NCBI GenBank assembly: GCA_937928045.1
Contig: CALFWO010000033.1
Span: 22,994 to 86,993, forward strand
Source of the DNA: an uncultured Saprospiraceae bacterium
Lineage (GTDB): Bacteria; Bacteroidota; Bacteroidia; Chitinophagales; Saprospiraceae
Length of the DNA: 64,000 nucleotides
Direction: 5' to 3'
Positions 53,631-63,587 of the stretch are shown in pieces (position 1 is the stretch's first letter; each line of letters opens with the position of its first letter). The position numbers were made by a program, and so were the translations under genes. Below the pieces are notes generated by a model. That model was not told where the DNA came from, did no database searches, and saw nothing but the letters and a program-made list of their open reading frames with translations.

Positions 53631-55499
53631 ATGATAAAATTCTATTCTCTAATTCTATTCGTTGCCAGTTTTTCATTCAGCTTACAAGCCCAATTGAATT
53701 GTGTTTTAGAAAGCAATGTTGATTTTACACCCAATGTTAACGATATCTGGGGGTATTCTTCTGGAGGTGCAGAGTATGCAATCATAGGCTTGCAAAACGG
53801 CGTAAATATTCAGGATATCTCGAATCCAGCTTCTCCAATTGATAAAGGAACAGCTAGTGGTCAAGTTTCCACTTGGAGAGATATCAAAACCTACTCGAAC
53901 TATGCTTATGTGACCAATGACAATGGCCAAGGTATGATGCTTATTGATCTCTCAGGATTAGCAGCTGGTCCGATAACTTCTGCTGATTATTCTAATTGGA
54001 AACCATACATCGCTGCCTTAGGTGATACTTTAGAAAGATGTCATAACATTTATATCGATGACTCGGGATATGCTTATTTGGCCGGTTGTAATTTGAATAA
54101 TGGTGGAATAATCTATGTTGATTTATTCACTGACCCCGCCAATCCAGCTTATGTCGGACATGGCCCTGCGATTTATTCGCATGATGTCTATGTTGATGGA
54201 ACAAAGATGTATACCTCTGATATTTATGCTGGAGAATTTAGTATCTATGATATCACGAATCTGCCAGCTGCAGTGTTACTAGGTTCTCAGCAAACTCCAA
54301 ATACCTTTACTCATAATACATGGTCTAGTGGAGATATAATATTTACCACTGATGAGCGATCAAATGCATTTACAGCAGCTTATGATATTTCGGATCCAAC
54401 GGCCATAGAATTTTTAGATGCATTCCAACCTTTGGCCTCAGCCAATACCGGTGTGGTGCCACATAATGTGCATGTGATTAATAATTACTTGGTAATCTCG
54501 CATTATTCAGATGGTGTAATTATTGTTGATGCACTTGATCCTGAAAATTTAATTGAAGTTGGTAACTATGATACTTATCCTGGAGCATTAACGGGAGGGA
54601 GAGGAGCTTGGGGAGCATATCCTTTTTTACCATCGGGGAATATAATTGTTTCAGATAGGCAAACAGGTTTGTATGTTCTTTCTCCGACTTATGTTCGAGC
54701 TGCAAGGCTTGAAGGCCAAATAACGGATATGAATACAGGCTCGCCTATTCCAAATGCTACCATAGTAATAGGTCATCCACAAACTAATAGCGGAAGTACA
54801 AATTTTAATGGTGATTTTAAAACAGGAATTGAGGACGCTGGTACATTTACAATTACCATTTCTGCGCCAGGTTATATTACAAAGACAGTTTCCGCTACCA
54901 TCGTGAATGGCGTTGCTACAATTTTGAACGAAGTGCTGGAATCGGAGCCTTTAGCACTTGAACTTACCTATTTTGAAGTAGAGAAAATACTTGATAATTC
55001 TGCGAAATTGAAATGGGGAATTTTGACCGATCACGAAGATCTTCAATTCGAAATAGAGAGGAGCGTAGATGGAATTCAATTCGAAAAAATTATTGAGCAA
55101 ACCGAAAGAGCTTTGCTAACCGAGGAAAATCATTTTACATTTATTGATGATAAGCCCCTTGAAGGAAAAAATTATTACAGAATTAAGGCTTTTGATATAG
55201 ACCGCAGTTTTTCTTATTCGAACATTGCTTCTTTGACCATTGGTTCCACAATTGGGAATCAAATTTCAATCTTCCCTAATCCTATCCAAGATGATGAGTA
55301 TTTGAATATTACTGTTCCTAAGACTTCTAAGTCTTTGTCGGTAACAATCTATAATGCTTTAGGAGCTGTTTTGATCAGTGGCGAATTACAAGCCAATAGC
55401 AACAATAAGTTTAGCAAAAGTTTGATGAGCAAAGGATTAAATCTAGTTGTGATCGAAAGCGCTGCTGGAGTAGTTAAAGTGGAAAAAGTAGTCAATTAA
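53631..55499 (+). CDS. Choice-of-anchor B (LVIVD-repeat) protein with T9SS sorting domain
   Basis: A signal peptide (1-20, ending LQA) precedes an LVIVD-type propeller (about 25-350) with repeated strands such as NGVNIQDISNPASP, GQGMMLIDLSGL and DGVIIVDALDPENL. A carboxypeptidase-regulatory-like beta domain (about 358-440, LEGQITDMNTGSPIPNATI) and a fibronectin-like domain (about 445-535) follow, then a type A T9SS sorting domain (IFPNPIQDDEYLNITV ... VVKVEKVVN). The family is secreted or surface-bound; no enzymatic activity is established. Its stop is 3 nt from the stop of the convergent anti-sigma gene. Confidence 0.85.
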   Translation: MIKFYSLILFVASFSFSLQAQLNCVLESNVDFTPNVNDIWGYSSGGAEYAIIGLQNGVNIQDISNPASPIDKGTASGQVSTWRDIKTYSNYAYVTNDNGQGMMLIDLSGLAAGPITSADYSNWKPYIAALGDTLERCHNIYIDDSGYAYLAGCNLNNGGIIYVDLFTDPANPAYVGHGPAIYSHDVYVDGTKMYTSDIYAGEFSIYDITNLPAAVLLGSQQTPNTFTHNTWSSGDIIFTTDERSNAFTAAYDISDPTAIEFLDAFQPLASANTGVVPHNVHVINNYLVISHYSDGVIIVDALDPENLIEVGNYDTYPGALTGGRGAWGAYPFLPSGNIIVSDRQTGLYVLSPTYVRAARLEGQITDMNTGSPIPNATIVIGHPQTNSGSTNFNGDFKTGIEDAGTFTITISAPGYITKTVSATIVNGVATILNEVLESEPLALELTYFEVEKILDNSAKLKWGILTDHEDLQFEIERSVDGIQFEKIIEQTERALLTEENHFTFIDDKPLEGKNYYRIKAFDIDRSFSYSNIASLTIGSTIGNQISIFPNPIQDDEYLNITVPKTSKSLSVTIYNALGAVLISGELQANSNNKFSKSLMSKGLNLVVIESAAGVVKVEKVVN

Positions 55500-55502
55500 T
55501 GA

Positions 55503-56300
55503 TTAACTATTCGCAGTACTTAGCGAATGACTAGCAACCAATCTGCTTACTGTTGGATGTTCAGAACCTCCTAAAGGTTCAACAGTTATGTTGAGACTTT
55601 CTGCATCCAACTTGTAGGGCAATTCGATGACAATTGATTCTTCCGGAAGTACTCCGAGATTTACCATTTCTCCATGGACATCAGCCCAAATTTGCAAGCA
55701 ATGTCCATCTGGAAGTTTTGGTAGTTCTGCAATATTTAGATGTGCAACCTTGGCTTCATTGTTCCAGAATGCAACTGTTTGTAAATTAGCAGCAAGTCCT
55801 GATCCTTCCAGTAGTACTTTTTGCGTTGCCGGATGCTTTAAAATTTCTTGTAACTTATCTTGAGAAGCATATTGAATATTTCTTTGTTCGCAATCTTCTT
55901 TTAAACTTTGATATTGTTTACTCAACGCCTCATTTTGCACTGCGATTCCATTGGCATTGTTCCATTGTAAAAATGCCAATGAGCAAGAAAGTAGTGCAAT
56001 TGCACTCGCAGCAATAGCCCAATTTTTATAGGATTTTACACTTTTAGCAGATTGAACAGAGGACTGTTCCATGTGGGTAATCGCTTGCATGATGGCATCT
56101 TTGGAATTTGGAGGAGCTGGTGTTGCAAGACGCTCAGCATATTGCTCAATTTCCTCCTGCATTTCCATATACTTCGCCTTCACCTCTGGGTACTTAGCGA
56201 TGAAATTTTCTACTTGCTTAGTTTGCTCCATAGAAGTAAAACCCAAAAGATAATCTTCCAGTAATTTTGACTCCATAAATTTTCTTACCTCCTCATTCAT
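55503..56300 (-). CDS. RskA-type anti-sigma factor
   Basis: A cytoplasmic N-terminal helical domain (about 1-85, with YLLGFTSMEQTKQVENFI) that would hold the sigma factor, one membrane helix (about 93-112), a coiled segment (about 115-160), and a C-terminal anti-sigma-K (RskA) beta domain (about 165-260) with LPDGHCLQIWADVHGEMVNLG and EPLGGSEHPT. The start codon overlaps the stop of the sigma gene (ATGA), so the pair is translationally coupled. Release of the sigma factor presumably needs regulated proteolysis; the signal is unknown. Confidence 0.85.
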   Translation of the reverse strand: MNEEVRKFMESKLLEDYLLGFTSMEQTKQVENFIAKYPEVKAKYMEMQEEIEQYAERLATPAPPNSKDAIMQAITHMEQSSVQSAKSVKSYKNWAIAASAIALLSCSLAFLQWNNANGIAVQNEALSKQYQSLKEDCEQRNIQYASQDKLQEILKHPATQKVLLEGSGLAANLQTVAFWNNEAKVAHLNIAELPKLPDGHCLQIWADVHGEMVNLGVLPEESIVIELPYKLDAESLNITVEPLGGSEHPTVSRLVASHSLSTANS

Positions 56301-56863
56301 GATAACATGCTAATTAAAATCATGATGGTGAAATCTTTATCACCGAATACCTTTCTTAGGTTTTTTAATCCATCTCGCAATCTTGTCTTCACTGTCCCTA
56401 ATGGTAAATTTAGTGCCTCACTTGCCTCTTTTTGGGTCATGCCTTGATAAAAAAGGGCTCGAATTATTTCACGATATTTTAAATCTAAGCGAGCTACATG
56501 ATCACCCATGTCCAGAAGCTGTGGTGAAAATTGCCGTTTACTTTTAATATTTACGTTGAATTCTGAAGTTTGGATTTCTTTGTCTCCTCTATTGTTGATT
56601 GAACGGTATTTATCTATGGCGGTGTTTCTCGTAATTCTTAATAGCCAAGTAAATAATTTTGCTTTTTCAGGATCATAGGTTTTACCTTTTTTCCAAAACT
56701 TGACAAAGGTGTCTTGAAGCACATCTTTTGCCAGCCCGTCGTCCTTTATAATGTTTTTGATGACTCCAAAAAGCGTATCAGCATAGTTGTCGTACAAAAG
56801 TTCAATCGCTTTACGATCGCCCTTTGCCAATAATTCTATTATTTCCTGCTCTTTAGAATTCAT
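56297..56863 (-). CDS. ECF-type RNA polymerase sigma factor
   Basis: 188 residues with sigma region 2 (about 18-85, including YDNYADTLFGVIKNI and FTWLLRITRNTAIDKYR) and region 4 (about 120-175, MTQKEASEALNLPLGTVKTRLRDGL), and no other regions. I chose the ATG at 56863, since the ten codons before it (an upstream ATG at 56893) encode an odd aromatic stretch. It is coupled to the anti-sigma gene by an ATGA overlap. The fasciclin-domain gene starts 90 nt away on the other strand and may be a target (inference). Confidence 0.92.
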   Translation of the reverse strand: MNSKEQEIIELLAKGDRKAIELLYDNYADTLFGVIKNIIKDDGLAKDVLQDTFVKFWKKGKTYDPEKAKLFTWLLRITRNTAIDKYRSINNRGDKEIQTSEFNVNIKSKRQFSPQLLDMGDHVARLDLKYREIIRALFYQGMTQKEASEALNLPLGTVKTRLRDGLKNLRKVFGDKDFTIMILISMLS

Positions 56864-56952
56864 GATGAAAAAAAAATGAAAATATAAATCCAAATCAACT
56901 ACTCGAGTCGTAACTAAGTCGAATTTTTATTTTATCACTTAATAATTTTATT

Positions 56953-57522
56953 ATGGAAACCCGATTCTTTCTTTTTAGTTTAATGATTGTCCTATTTTCT
57001 TTTAATGCCAGCGCACAATGTGGAAGTCATCACAAGGCCAAACAGGCAAAAGCAATACACACCTCGTTCAATACACAGGATGACATTGTACACATAGCTG
57101 CTTCCTTAGACCAATTTTCAACCTTAGTCACAGCTGTTAAGGCGGCTGGACTGGTTGGCGTTTTGAAGAGTGATGGCCCATTTACAGTTTTCGCCCCTAC
57201 GAACAGCGCTTTTGAAAAATTACCAAGTGGAACAGTAGAAAGTTTACTAAAGCCGGAAAGCAAAGCTGCCCTTGCAAATATTTTAACCTATCATGTTGTA
57301 TCAGGAAAATTCACAGCAAGTGATATTCTAAAGGCGATCCAATTGTCCAACGGAGACTTTACCATTGAAACCGTTAGCGGAGGAAAACTTCAAGCCTCGA
57401 TTGTCAACGAGGAAGTGATTTTGACCGATGAAAAAGGATTTAAAAGCAAGGTGATCAAAACCGATGTTGGCGCTTCGAACGGCATTATTCATGTCTTGGA
57501 TGCCGTAGTTTTACCGAAGTAA
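56953..57522 (+). CDS. Secreted fasciclin (FAS1) domain protein
   Basis: A signal peptide (1-21, ending NASA) and a short His/Lys-rich spacer with one Cys (QCGSHHKAKQ) precede a single FAS1 domain (about 45-189). Both family motifs are clear: H1 FTVFAPTNSAFEKLP with the conserved YHVVSGK, and H2 NGIIHVLDAVVLP. FAS1 domains mediate adhesion between cells or to matrix. The gene is divergent from the sigma/anti-sigma pair, an arrangement that suggests control by that sigma factor. No sorting domain or membrane anchor is seen. Confidence 0.9.
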   Translation: METRFFLFSLMIVLFSFNASAQCGSHHKAKQAKAIHTSFNTQDDIVHIAASLDQFSTLVTAVKAAGLVGVLKSDGPFTVFAPTNSAFEKLPSGTVESLLKPESKAALANILTYHVVSGKFTASDILKAIQLSNGDFTIETVSGGKLQASIVNEEVILTDEKGFKSKVIKTDVGASNGIIHVLDAVVLPK

Positions 57523-57612
57523 CTGTAATGATTTGTGAGATTAGTTCAACTGATATTAATGGCCAGGAAAAATTAAAATATTTATGGCAGTTATAATCGG
57601 TCTGAATTAATC

Positions 57613-59283
57613 TCAATTTTTTCCAATCCAGATTTTGTTGGTCCACAAATTTCCTTCGTGGTCAACAATTTGAATGATATAAATTCCATTGGTTTTCGGA
57701 GAATAGATAAAGGAAGATATCTCCTGATTGCCATTGGAAAAGAATAGTGGCTGACCTTGTAAATTAAAAACACTTAAAGTGAAAGCTTTTGGTTTGGACT
57801 GCTCAACAATAATTCGTTGCGATTCCATTTGGTAAAAACATTTAAGGTGATCAATCTCAATATGATCTATAGCGGAGACAATATTACATATAGGGGGATT
57901 ATTATCTATTTCTATGATTTCTCCAGGAGTTAAATCCAAGCCTTCAAATCCTGCAAAATTTTTATCGTATTTGTACGCTCTGAAGTTGCCGTTATTGAAA
58001 GGATTGCTTCCTTGGACAACCGGACTATTTCCATTTAATGGAATTTCATATTCCCAGACGATTTCTCGATTAGCATTCAATTCAAAAATATTTCCAGGAC
58101 TTCCGGCATTTACCAATGTATTCCCATTAGTTAATCGCTGGGCGTTAGATAAAAATGGAGAACTGAAATTTTCATTTCCTAAATTTCCATAAGACCATTC
58201 TGGAGCTGCGGGACCAAATGGATCTTCCAACGGAACTGGGTAACTTCCATCAGCGAATTGCTCTGGCACTAAAATTTGAACTTCAGAAAAATCTGGCCCC
58301 GGTCTTTCATTGCCGTTGTTATAAACCAATATTTTCCCCTCATCTGCTAGTCCCGATCGAATCCAATGAACGCCATGTTGACCAAAGAATTGCTGATCAG
58401 CTATTGGTCCACGTTCATAGGCTGAAGGATTTCCCCAGCGATATAAAATATCTCCTCCTTTTCCATATGTTCCGCCAGCATGTGTAGCCGCTTCTGCTGT
58501 TGTCGTACTATGATCAATGATCCAAATTTCATCCGAGTTTCGAACAGAAATAAGTATTTGATCTAAGTCTTCATTGTAATCTATTGCATTAAAATGATTG
58601 TAGTCAAAGTCAGCATGGGAATTAGAACTATTGATGTCCGGCAAGTTTATGTTGAACAATTCAGGATGTTCTGAAACTACACCAAAATTACTTTTCTCAG
58701 AATCAAAATCTTGAATGTAGTGATCTCTAATCCGCCACTCCCATATGATTTCAATGTCGTCAGATCCAATAGGTTTGATTTCGATAATTCTTTCATTCCA
58801 TGCAATTCCTTCAGGAGCGATTTCATTTGGGTTTCTACCCAATTCAATTAACGTTGCAGCTTCAACAATCTCCCAAGTTAAAACCAAAATATTTCCGTTT
58901 GGCATCATTACCGCATCATGATGGGACAACCAAGTAGCAGTATTGAATTCATAACCCCATACGCGATTATTATCCCAGTCCACCAATTCTAAACCGCCAG
59001 CATTGCTAGCAGAGTTAAAAGGTCCTTGTGGACTAACTTTGTATGTTCTCAACATTAGGCCATTTTCTAAGAAATATGCCGCGAGTCCAGGTCGAGCACC
59101 ACGATCCCATTCATTAATTAATCTTCCGCAATTGTCTATTAAAAAAGCTTTTGTTGAAGAGAACGGAGAGAAGAATGTATAACCTTCTAGTGATTCATCA
59201 GTCGTTTGAAGAACACCAACGGTCTGAGCTATACTGGAAAAAGAAATCGACAGGAAAAGAATTAGAATAATAGAATTTTTCAT
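57613..59283 (-). CDS. Arylsulfotransferase (ASST)-like protein with T9SS sorting domain
   Basis: A signal peptide (1-20, ending SIAQ) precedes a propeller of the arylsulfotransferase family (about 25-455), with family-like blocks TATWLSHHDAVMMPNGNILVL, NSHADFDYNHFNAIDYNE, GGDILYRWGNPSAY, FFGQHGVHWI and RLTNGNTLVNAGSPGNIFEL. Classical ASSTs transfer sulphate between phenols through an active-site His; several conserved His are present, but the catalytic one cannot be assigned without alignment. The last 80 residues are a T9SS-type sorting domain (FTLSVFNLQGQPLFF ... WTNKIWIGKN). It is exported; substrate unknown. Confidence 0.82.
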   Translation of the reverse strand: MKNSIILILFLSISFSSIAQTVGVLQTTDESLEGYTFFSPFSSTKAFLIDNCGRLINEWDRGARPGLAAYFLENGLMLRTYKVSPQGPFNSASNAGGLELVDWDNNRVWGYEFNTATWLSHHDAVMMPNGNILVLTWEIVEAATLIELGRNPNEIAPEGIAWNERIIEIKPIGSDDIEIIWEWRIRDHYIQDFDSEKSNFGVVSEHPELFNINLPDINSSNSHADFDYNHFNAIDYNEDLDQILISVRNSDEIWIIDHSTTTAEAATHAGGTYGKGGDILYRWGNPSAYERGPIADQQFFGQHGVHWIRSGLADEGKILVYNNGNERPGPDFSEVQILVPEQFADGSYPVPLEDPFGPAAPEWSYGNLGNENFSSPFLSNAQRLTNGNTLVNAGSPGNIFELNANREIVWEYEIPLNGNSPVVQGSNPFNNGNFRAYKYDKNFAGFEGLDLTPGEIIEIDNNPPICNIVSAIDHIEIDHLKCFYQMESQRIIVEQSKPKAFTLSVFNLQGQPLFFSNGNQEISSFIYSPKTNGIYIIQIVDHEGNLWTNKIWIGKN

Positions 59284-59332
59284 TCCCCAAGTTAATGATT
59301 TACTATTTAGCGAATCCCAATTGCGAAAAGAT

Positions 59333-59770
59333 TTAACTCGATTTGTCTTCCCATAAACTTCTGATCTTTTTCATCCTTCGTTTATTGGCACCCATATCGC
59401 TGAAACCCTTTCGACTGACCGATTTAAAATGAAAACATTGGTTCAATTCATCTACATGAAAATAAACATCATCTATGAACTTCCCGATCTTAGTTTCAAA
59501 AGTGTAATGTATCAATTGAGCATCACTGAAAACATGACTTCCACCTTCCATTTTATCAAGGAGCTCAAGAAGTCGCTCAATACTTGCTGCCTTATTTCCA
59601 TTAAATGTCAATGGTTTTTTCTTCCAGTTTTTTGATTCAAATTGGCTGGCAAAACAATTGGGAGATTTTGGACAAGCTGGCAAAGGATTGCCAGAAGACT
59701 GGGCCGATAAATGAATAAGTGAGCAGATGATTAAAAAGCAGCTCAAGATTATCTTCGTATTTGAAATCAT
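59333..59770 (-). CDS. DUF1499 family protein, exported
   Basis: A signal peptide (ending HLSA, about residue 23) is followed by the DUF1499 hallmark CPKSPNCFASQF (two Cys), then YTFETKIGKFIDDVYFHVDE and the ending FKSVSRKGFSDMGANKRRMKKI. Function unknown; the two Cys may form a disulphide in the periplasm. It lies 49 nt upstream of the arylsulfotransferase-like gene on the same strand, so co-transcription is possible. Confidence 0.85.
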   Translation of the reverse strand: MISNTKIILSCFLIICSLIHLSAQSSGNPLPACPKSPNCFASQFESKNWKKKPLTFNGNKAASIERLLELLDKMEGGSHVFSDAQLIHYTFETKIGKFIDDVYFHVDELNQCFHFKSVSRKGFSDMGANKRRMKKIRSLWEDKSS

Positions 59771-59931
59771 AGCCTAAAGATAGGTCTTGCTTTTAACAAT
59801 AAATGAAATTGACAATTAAAGAAAAAGCCTTCAAATGTGGAAAAGTTCTTCTTTATCAAATGCGAATTTATTCTATTTTCGCCTTTCTCATTTCGGGATA
59901 TTATCTATTGATAAAGTGAATACATCAATTT

Positions 59932-62058
59932 ATGGAAGTACAACTCCTTAGTCAATTATCTAAAACTCTGAATATCAGAGAATCGATACTTTCTAAAGTA
60001 ATAGGACTATTTGAAGATGGAGCAACAATCCCGTTTATTGCCAGATATCGAAAGGAAGTAACAGGAGGATTAGATGAAGTGGTGATTGCGGAAATTGAAA
60101 AAAGTTGGAAACAGATTCAAGAGGTAATCAAGAGAAAGGAATTTGTTTTGACAACCATTGAGGAGCAAGGCAAGTTGACCGATGATTTGAAAAAGCAAAT
60201 AGAAAATTGTTGGGATACTATTGAACTCGAAGACATCTACTTGCCTTTCAAACAGAAGCGAAAAACTAGAGGTGTTAAAGCAATAGAACTCGGTTTAGAA
60301 CCTTTAGCAAAGTTGTTATTCGATCAGCGGGAGAGAGATCTTTCTAGGGCGGTAAAGCCTTACCTGAATAAAGAAGTTCCTGATGAAGCGGCAGCCTTGC
60401 AAGGAGCGCGAGATATAATAGCTGAATGGATCAATGAGAATGCAAATATCCGTTCTAGATTAAGAGATTCTTTTGAAAGACATGCTACAATTCAATCTAA
60501 AGTTGGTAGAGGTAAAAAAGAAAAGGCTGTCAAATACCAAGATTATTATGAATTTGAACAACGTTTGGATCGTTGTCCATCACATAGAATTTTGGCAATG
60601 TTCCGTGGAGAAAACGAAGGGTTGTTGAGGATTAATATTGAGCCTGATCCCGAGCGAACATTAGAGCAATTGGAGCGAATTGTTTGTCGGGGAAATACGC
60701 CAGCCGCAGATCAGGTTTATGAAGCTTTAAAGGACAGCTACAAAAGATTATTGCAACCGTCAATAGAAACTGAGTTTAGACAAAAGGCCAAAGAAAAAGC
60801 AGATCTAGAAGCTATTGAGGTATTTACTAATAATCTCCGCCAATTGTTGTTGGCTGCTCCTTTGGGAGAAAAGTGGGTGCTGGGGTTGGATCCTGGATTC
60901 AGGTCTGGGTGTAAAGTGGTTGTAATTAATCCTCAAGGCGACTTGGTCACCAACAATACTATTTTTCCTCATCCTCCTCAAAATAAGTCGAGTGAAGCAG
61001 CCTCAATTGTTGAAGGCCTAATTAATAAATATAAAATTGAGGGTGTCGCTATTGGAAATGGAACTGCAGGCAGAGAGACTATGGACTTTTTTCAAGGGTT
61101 AGCACTTCCCAATAATATTGACTTATTTATGGTAAATGAAGCTGGAGCTTCGATTTATTCAGCTTCGGCAATAGCAAGAGAGGAATTTCCCGATAAAGAT
61201 TTGACAGTTAGAGGCGCAGTCTCGATAGGAAGAAGGTTAATGGATCCATTGGCTGAGTTGGTAAAGATTGATCCCAAATCGATAGGAGTAGGGCAGTACC
61301 AACATGATGTTTATCAGCATTTACTAAAGGATAGCCTTACTCGAACAGTGGAATCTTGTGTAAATGCAGTCGGGATAAATTTAAACACAGCAAGCAAACA
61401 TTTATTAACTTATGTTTCAGGATTAGGACCGGGATTGGCACAAAAAATTATTGAGAAAAGAGAAAACGATGGACCATTTACAAGTCGTACTGAATTGAAA
61501 AAAGTATCTCGTCTGGGAGATAAAGCTTTTGAACAATGTGCAGGGTTTTTAAGAATAAAAAATGGAAAGCAACCATTGGATAACACTTCTGTGCATCCGG
61601 AAAGATATGCACTTGTAAAAACGATGGCCAAGGATATCGGCTCTAATATTGATCAATTAATCCAAGAAAAAGAATTGCGTAGGAAAATTGATCTGAATCA
61701 ATATATTTCTGAGGAAGTTGGACTCCCTACACTGAGGGATATCATGAAGGAACTCGACAAACCTGGATTGGATCCGAGAGGTGCTGCTAAGGCATTTTCT
61801 TTTGACCGAAGTATCAAATCTATGGAGGACTTAAAAGTAGGAATGAAGTTGCCTGGAATTGTTACCAATGTTACGAACTTTGGAGCTTTTGTTGATGTTG
61901 GAGTAAAACAAGATGGCCTGGTTCACATCTCACAGTTAGCAGATACTTTCGTCAAGAATCCAGCTGATCACGTCAAGCTCAATCAAAAAGTCATGGTTCG
62001 AATAGTGGAAGTCGATATCAAAAGAAATCGAATTCAATTATCGATGAAGTCGAACTAA
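59932..62058 (+). CDS. tex: Tex-family RNA-binding transcription accessory protein
   Basis: 708 residues, the usual length. In order: N-terminal helical Tex domain (about 1-185, with GATIPFIARYRKEVTGGLDE), central helical domain, a YqgF/RNase H-like domain (about 317-450, VLGLDPGFRSGCKVVVINPQG), helix-hairpin-helix motifs (about 485-560, LLTYVSGLGPGLAQKIIEKR), and a C-terminal S1 RNA-binding domain (about 637-706, GIVTNVTNFGAFVDVGVKQDGLVH). Tex binds single-stranded RNA and the transcription machinery and affects gene expression broadly. It is cytoplasmic and monocistronic, converging with the ParA gene. Confidence 0.96.
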   Translation: MEVQLLSQLSKTLNIRESILSKVIGLFEDGATIPFIARYRKEVTGGLDEVVIAEIEKSWKQIQEVIKRKEFVLTTIEEQGKLTDDLKKQIENCWDTIELEDIYLPFKQKRKTRGVKAIELGLEPLAKLLFDQRERDLSRAVKPYLNKEVPDEAAALQGARDIIAEWINENANIRSRLRDSFERHATIQSKVGRGKKEKAVKYQDYYEFEQRLDRCPSHRILAMFRGENEGLLRINIEPDPERTLEQLERIVCRGNTPAADQVYEALKDSYKRLLQPSIETEFRQKAKEKADLEAIEVFTNNLRQLLLAAPLGEKWVLGLDPGFRSGCKVVVINPQGDLVTNNTIFPHPPQNKSSEAASIVEGLINKYKIEGVAIGNGTAGRETMDFFQGLALPNNIDLFMVNEAGASIYSASAIAREEFPDKDLTVRGAVSIGRRLMDPLAELVKIDPKSIGVGQYQHDVYQHLLKDSLTRTVESCVNAVGINLNTASKHLLTYVSGLGPGLAQKIIEKRENDGPFTSRTELKKVSRLGDKAFEQCAGFLRIKNGKQPLDNTSVHPERYALVKTMAKDIGSNIDQLIQEKELRRKIDLNQYISEEVGLPTLRDIMKELDKPGLDPRGAAKAFSFDRSIKSMEDLKVGMKLPGIVTNVTNFGAFVDVGVKQDGLVHISQLADTFVKNPADHVKLNQKVMVRIVEVDIKRNRIQLSMKSN

Positions 62059-62077
62059 ATATATTTTTAGAAAGTAA

Positions 62078-62752
62078 TTACACTTTAAATTTTCTGCAAA
62101 ATTCTCTGAAGAATTCTCCAAATCTTCGTTCCCCTTCAGCTGAAGAAAGTGGTGATTTGAAGATAGAAGGTGTTGTAAATATTTTAAGATCTGACAACGA
62201 ATTTTTGAACATTTTCAATCCAGCCTTGTGCAGCAGATCTTCAGCTAGATCATTACTTTTTCTTAAATTTCGACGATTGATAAATCCATGAGCGGTAAAC
62301 TCTTCTTTCATGTCAGCTTTAAAGCTGCGACATTCTTCAATTACTGCCATGAATTCTTGGGTTGCCAATACATCAACTTCTGAACCAATCACAGGTACCA
62401 GAATTCCCGAGCAATTATATAGCAGCATAACAGTAGGATTGTCAGCCTTTTTGTCCGTCATTCTTGGAATATCTATGAAGATGATGTCATAGTCGTCACC
62501 GAAGCGCTTCAAAAAAGTGGCTACTCTTCTTGGGCTTAAAGCTTCAACTTCAACCAAAGGAGTTTTATCAGGATACATGTCCTTTTCTTGTTCGTACATC
62601 TCATAGACGGAAGCTTGAGAATCACAATCTATGATCAGTACTTTTTTACCTTTTTTTTCTGCTAATGCTGTAGCTACCATCATGGTTACGACAGACTTTC
62701 CTACTCCTCCTTTGGAGTTAGATATGCTTAGTATTTTAGTATCACTTGCCAT
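62078..62752 (-). CDS. Orphan ParA/MinD-type ATPase
   Basis: 224 residues with a deviant Walker A (KGGVGKS, 14-20), Walker A-prime (IIDCDSQAS, about 40-48) and a Walker B-like FIDIPR. ParA-type ATPases dimerise on ATP and position plasmids, chromosomes or large protein complexes. No ParB gene or parS-like repeat lies nearby, so partition of a plasmid is unlikely; positioning of a cellular machine is the alternative. It starts 30 nt after the stop of the SDR gene on the same strand, so the two may share a transcript. Confidence 0.85.
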   Translation of the reverse strand: MASDTKILSISNSKGGVGKSVVTMMVATALAEKKGKKVLIIDCDSQASVYEMYEQEKDMYPDKTPLVEVEALSPRRVATFLKRFGDDYDIIFIDIPRMTDKKADNPTVMLLYNCSGILVPVIGSEVDVLATQEFMAVIEECRSFKADMKEEFTAHGFINRRNLRKSNDLAEDLLHKAGLKMFKNSLSDLKIFTTPSIFKSPLSSAEGERRFGEFFREFCRKFKV

Positions 62753-62782
62753 AATATCGGATTTCTAATGGTGTACTTTTAT

Positions 62783-63568
62783 TTATAAAGATTTTGTTCT
62801 ACCACCATCAACGGGTAAATTGATCCCATTGATATAACTTGCGGCAGGACTTGCCAAAAATGCGATGGCTGATCCTATTTCATTAGGCTCTGCAAATCGA
62901 CCCGCAGGTATAGTGGACATCATTTTCTTCTTTTCTATCTCAAAACTAGTCCCTGATTTTTCAGCTCGACTATCCAAAATCTCCGTAATTCGTTCTGTAT
63001 TTGTAGAACCTGGAAGAACATTATTCACAGTAATTCCAAATGGTCCTAGCTCAGTTGCCAAGGTTTTTGCCCAATTGGCTACCGCGCCTCTTGTAGTGTT
63101 TGATACGCCCAAACCCGGAATTGGTTGTTTAACAGAGGTAGAAATGACATTTATAATGCGACCGTACCCAGCATTTTTCATTCCTTTTGATAGAATTTTG
63201 CTCAGAATATGATTAGCTACTAGATGTAATTCTATTGCTTTCAAAAAATCTTCTGGTTCCGCTAACGTTATAGGACCCCCAGCAGGTCCGCCAGTATTGT
63301 TTACCAGAATATGAATCGTTTTCGTGGCTGCAAGACCAGTAACCTTTTTCTTTAAATCTGTTCGATCCTTAAAGTCAGCCACTAAGAAATCATGATGTTG
63401 ATTTCCACTATGCGGCAAAGCACGTACAACTTCAGATAATACCGAAGCCGATCTGGCTATAATCGTAACGTTAGCTCCTAATCTAGCCAATTCTTCTGCA
63501 GCTCCGCGACCAATTCCTCTTGATGCACCACATACAAGTGCATTTTTTCCTGATAAATCTAAATTCAT
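62783..63568 (-). CDS. SDR-family protein lacking the catalytic Tyr and Lys
   Basis: 261 residues with the cofactor motif GASRGIG (14-20), an N-N-x-G-G motif (NNTGGPAGG, about 90-98) and the C-terminal FLASPAASYINGINLPVDGG typical of acyl-ACP-reductase-like SDRs. The active site expected as YxxxK reads S156-N-T-T-R160, so both Tyr and Lys are replaced, although the fold motifs are intact. Such atypical SDRs recur beside tryptophan/3-hydroxyanthranilate degradation genes in Bacteroidota, and a 3-hydroxyanthranilate dioxygenase gene diverges from this one. Role in that pathway is inference. A perfect -7 box lies at 63588-63595. Confidence 0.8.
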   Translation of the reverse strand: MNLDLSGKNALVCGASRGIGRGAAEELARLGANVTIIARSASVLSEVVRALPHSGNQHHDFLVADFKDRTDLKKKVTGLAATKTIHILVNNTGGPAGGPITLAEPEDFLKAIELHLVANHILSKILSKGMKNAGYGRIINVISTSVKQPIPGLGVSNTTRGAVANWAKTLATELGPFGITVNNVLPGSTNTERITEILDSRAEKSGTSFEIEKKKMMSTIPAGRFAEPNEIGSAIAFLASPAASYINGINLPVDGGRTKSL

Positions 63569-63587
63569 GACATTCCTTGTTGAATGC

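Noticed and set aside
62078..62752. ParA as a sign of an integrated plasmid or a replication origin region
   Set aside because: No ParB, replication gene or iterated repeats nearby; neighbours are housekeeping genes.
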